This document shows positions 50,702-53,326 of a stretch of DNA of 53,326 nucleotides, one piece after another; positions within the stretch are counted from its first letter, which is position 1, and each line of letters opens with the position of its first letter. This DNA comes from Oligoflexia bacterium (GTDB taxonomy: Bacteria; Bdellovibrionota; UBA1018), in contig CAITVN010000026.1 of the NCBI GenBank assembly GCA_903895855.1, forward strand, positions 1 to 53,326, written 5' to 3'. The translations under genes and the position numbers were made by a program. The notes beneath the pieces are model-generated. The model was not told where the DNA came from, ran no database searches, and saw nothing but the letters and a program-made list of their open reading frames with translations.

Positions 50702-53326
50702 TGATCAACAGAGGTACCAACAGTGGTACAATGAAAATCGCGCAAAGCTCACTCATGGGGGTGCCTGGCTTCGCGGCTCAGAGTTGGGTACCGCTGAATT
50801 TGGCGTCGATAGCCAGGGTGATGCCGGTAGCGAAAATGATGGCGATGGCCTTCGTCATCGCTACAATGATCCGTGGGTGAGTGCTCGATTAAAAACGCTT
50901 TGGGTGCGCCTGTCAACTTACGAAGACACGGGGTATTCGTTTACCCATCAGTTCTTATATGAAATCGCAAGGTCAGTTGAGGGAGTGTTTCCAGATCTCG
51001 CTTACTTGCCACCGCCCAAAGATCGAAAAGTGTTTCAAGAGGCGGCTAACTCTGGAGTAGGCATTCCTGCGACGGGGGTGCCTTGGTTGCTCGGCACTCA
51101 AACCAAAAGATCGGGCCTCGAATTTGACCTGATTTGTATCTCAAACGCGATCGTGCAAGAGCTCATTAATCTTCCACGGTTTTTAGAAACGAGCGGCATA
51201 CCGGTGTTCAAAAGTGAGCGCATGAAGCGTGCTGACTTGCCACTCGTCATTCTAGGGGGGGCGAATGCGCTCTATTCTTCGGTCGCATGGCTTGAAGCTG
51301 ACGAGTCAGGTGTCGTCGCCACCGGTGCTTGGATCGACGGCGTTTTCGTCGGCGAAAGCGATCAAGCCATCAAGAAGATTTTAGAAATCGTGAGAGACGC
51401 CAAAGAAGCCAAGTGGTCGAAGGCGATGACTTTGACAAAGCTGTGCGAGATCGACGGTTTTTTCGTACCCGAAGATTTGTGTTCGCCACTGCACAGTTCG
51501 CCGTCAGCTGAAGGTGGTTTTGTCAAGCCAGCCACTCGCAAATCGTTTATTTGGAATTTGAATGAGGCCCAAGCACTTGAGAGTGCTCCGGTGTATTACA
51601 ATGCTGATGCCTTGGGTTCGGCGCACTTGCAGATTAGTGAAGGCTGCCCCTGTTTTTGTAGTTTTTGCGCCGAGAGCTGGGATCGCAAACCTTATCGCGA
51701 ACGTAACTTGAAAACCTTAGTTGATAACGCCCTTCGCATGAAAGCCTCAATGGGCTTAGACAGCATTGAAATCTACAGTTTCAACTTTAACATGCACTCT
51801 GAATTTTACCCGCTCATGTGGGAGCTCGTGCCGTATTTTCGCAACATAGGTCTCAAGAGTCAGCGTTTTGATTTGCTCGCTCATGATCCCGAGATGATGA
51901 AAATTCAGCAAACTCTCGGTAAGACCAGTCTGACTTGTGGGTTAGAAGGCATATCGCCCAGGCTTAGAAACTACCTTGCAAAAAATCTCGAGCAAGATGA
52001 TCTGCATGAGAGTTTGAAAACGATTCTTTCGCAAAAATCGCGTGAATTGAAGGTCTTTTTGATCGCTACGGGTTACGAAGAAGATCAAGATTTCGAGGCT
52101 CTGGGTGACCTACTCGAACACATTCAAGGCATTTGCGCGCTGGTGGGCGCAGCTGGCACAGGCACAAAGGGCGCTAAAAGTGGTCAAAAAACGGGTTCAG
52201 CTACTCGAATCGTTTTTTCAATGACTCCGCTTGTGAGGTTTCCGTGGACTCCGTTAGAATTTGAACCCGCGCCGACTCGAACTCATTTAGAGTCGATCAT
52301 TCGAAAGACCGCGGGCCGAGTTCGTGCCGCTGGGTTTGAGTTTCGTGAAAGCGCTGACTTGCCTGAGTATTGGACTTCTCAAGTGTTGGTGCGCGCGACC
52401 CATGCGGCCGTACCCGCCGCGCTTCGTGAAGCGAGTCGCTTGACGGGTGAGTGCTACGACCGTGAAGTGAGTGTGAGGTTTCGAGAAACCCTAGATCAGG
52501 AGCTAAGAAAACGAGGGTTGATCGAAGAAGCGCTTTTTAAGGGCACGACGCTGAACGATGATCGAACCCAGCCTTGGGTTCGAATCGAAACTGGCGTTAA
52601 GAGAGCTTACTTGTTTAGTCGCCTTGAGAAGTGTCGCGAGTTTTTGGCGGTCGATTACTGTCTAGGCAGAAGCTGGACAAAGGCTCGCTGCGATCACTGC
52701 GGCGGCTGCCCAAGTCGTCACCACGTGCGTGCGATCGTTTTGTCGACACAAAAGCGCGAATACTCGCCTGAGCAGTTTAAGGCTCGATTTGATGCGTTTC
52801 GAAAAAAAGAACGCGAAGTGCCATTTGAAATTGAAGTCGGGCCAAGGTTAAGAGGATTGCCTCGAAAGCTAGCGGGTGTCGTTCTAGCTCGAGCTCTCAT
52901 GCTCACTCACCCTGATTTGGTGATGGGCTATCGCGGTTACTTGGGTTCGTTTTGGCAAGATGCTGACAAACCCGATGCTCCGGTTTGGGTAGAAGGTAAA
53001 GACGTGGTGAGGCTACTGTTTCACGAAGAAACGGTTGGCACTCTCGACTCAGTCGACTGGTCGAAGGTTCTTGCAAAAACTGAAGGCTGGATAACGGCTG
53101 CCCGCATGGTTCGTGAGGGCGAGAGTGTTACGCCGAAACGCTTGGTGGTGAAGACTCGTCAAAACGTAACGGTGTCGAAGTACCTGGCTGGGTACTCGTT
53201 GAAGCACAGTTTGGTGAAGTCAGCGCCCGGCGTAAAACAGTATCAGCTCATTAAAGACTCGATCAAAAAAGGCCAGATCACTGCGATCACAGAAACGCAG
53301 GCGCAGTCAGGCAGCCCAGAAGTGAC
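50688..53326 (+). CDS. B12-binding-type radical SAM protein, cut by the window end
   Basis: The frame runs open from ATG 50688 to the last base, at least 879 codons, and overlaps the preceding stop by 14 bases. Residues about 120-250 (FDLICISNAIVQELINLP, LPLVILGGANALYSS) look like the cobalamin-binding Rossmann half of B12-type radical SAM enzymes. The cluster motif is EGCPCFCSFCAES, giving CxxxCxxC at Cys320, Cys324 and Cys327, with an extra Cys322. A TIM-barrel part follows (LDSIEIYSFNFN, TCGLEGISPRLRNYL). Further on, about residue 675, ARCDHCGGCPSRHH is a probable metal knuckle. The C-terminal region is unassigned. The reaction is unknown, and the end of the gene is outside the window. Confidence 0.85.
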   Translation, partial: MTKPNDQQRYQQWYNENRAKLTHGGAWLRGSELGTAEFGVDSQGDAGSENDGDGLRHRYNDPWVSARLKTLWVRLSTYEDTGYSFTHQFLYEIARSVEGVFPDLAYLPPPKDRKVFQEAANSGVGIPATGVPWLLGTQTKRSGLEFDLICISNAIVQELINLPRFLETSGIPVFKSERMKRADLPLVILGGANALYSSVAWLEADESGVVATGAWIDGVFVGESDQAIKKILEIVRDAKEAKWSKAMTLTKLCEIDGFFVPEDLCSPLHSSPSAEGGFVKPATRKSFIWNLNEAQALESAPVYYNADALGSAHLQISEGCPCFCSFCAESWDRKPYRERNLKTLVDNALRMKASMGLDSIEIYSFNFNMHSEFYPLMWELVPYFRNIGLKSQRFDLLAHDPEMMKIQQTLGKTSLTCGLEGISPRLRNYLAKNLEQDDLHESLKTILSQKSRELKVFLIATGYEEDQDFEALGDLLEHIQGICALVGAAGTGTKGAKSGQKTGSATRIVFSMTPLVRFPWTPLEFEPAPTRTHLESIIRKTAGRVRAAGFEFRESADLPEYWTSQVLVRATHAAVPAALREASRLTGECYDREVSVRFRETLDQELRKRGLIEEALFKGTTLNDDRTQPWVRIETGVKRAYLFSRLEKCREFLAVDYCLGRSWTKARCDHCGGCPSRHHVRAIVLSTQKREYSPEQFKARFDAFRKKEREVPFEIEVGPRLRGLPRKLAGVVLARALMLTHPDLVMGYRGYLGSFWQDADKPDAPVWVEGKDVVRLLFHEETVGTLDSVDWSKVLAKTEGWITAARMVREGESVTPKRLVVKTRQNVTVSKYLAGYSLKHSLVKSAPGVKQYQLIKDSIKKGQITAITETQAQSGSPEV

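Overview
This 53 kb window comes from a Gram-negative bacterial chromosome with roughly balanced base composition and about 34 protein genes packed on both strands. No rRNA, recognisable tRNA, CRISPR array, integrase or transposase was seen. The core genes (mutS, pyk, kdsD, hflX, rimP-nusA-infB-rbfA-truB) sit among many exported proteins: lipoproteins, outer-membrane barrels, metalloproteases, a phospholipase C-like enzyme and a very large repeat protein. That mixture fits the Bdellovibrionota or neighbouring former deltaproteobacteria, but this taxonomic call is inference from gene content only.

Layout. 1-5.6 kb: a secreted protein with a clan CD-like His/Cys pattern faces mutS, followed by a lipoprotein gene with its own terminator. 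5.8-9.3 kb: a long coiled-coil protein gene overlaps the start of pyk. 9.4-12.0 kb: kdsD, a small zinc-ribbon membrane protein and a lipoprotein DsbA-like thioredoxin, with a clear terminator. 12.0-14.7 kb (+): a lipoprotein and a methyl-accepting chemotaxis protein. 14.7-20.2 kb (-): a probable envelope operon (class IV aminotransferase, inositol monophosphatase family protein, membrane-anchored coiled coil, HEAT-repeat protein, porin-like barrel). 20.2-24.0 kb (+): hflX, a coupled two-lobed aspartyl protease with a PDZ-like end, and a small exported protein. 24.1-31.1 kb (-): the rimP-nusA-infB-rbfA-truB translation operon, with a terminator-like hairpin just upstream.

31.2-53.3 kb is richer in accessory genes: a cytochrome c, a metzincin lipoprotein, an AAA/DUF4143 ATPase whose promoter is covered by a perfect inverted repeat, a surface locus (outer-membrane protein, 2141-residue repeat lipoprotein, small barrel), an acyl-CoA dehydrogenase followed by a long inverted repeat, a phospholipase C-like lipoprotein, a second metzincin-like protease, and a B12/radical-SAM protein cut by the window end.

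Three themes recur. Secreted hydrolases and surface proteins are abundant. Several genes seem to start with almost no 5' leader, because a -10 element lies 6-8 bases before the start codon. Two non-coding elements (32.6-32.84 kb and 47.02-47.18 kb) are not explained by any gene. All family assignments are from motif recognition by eye; no database search was run.
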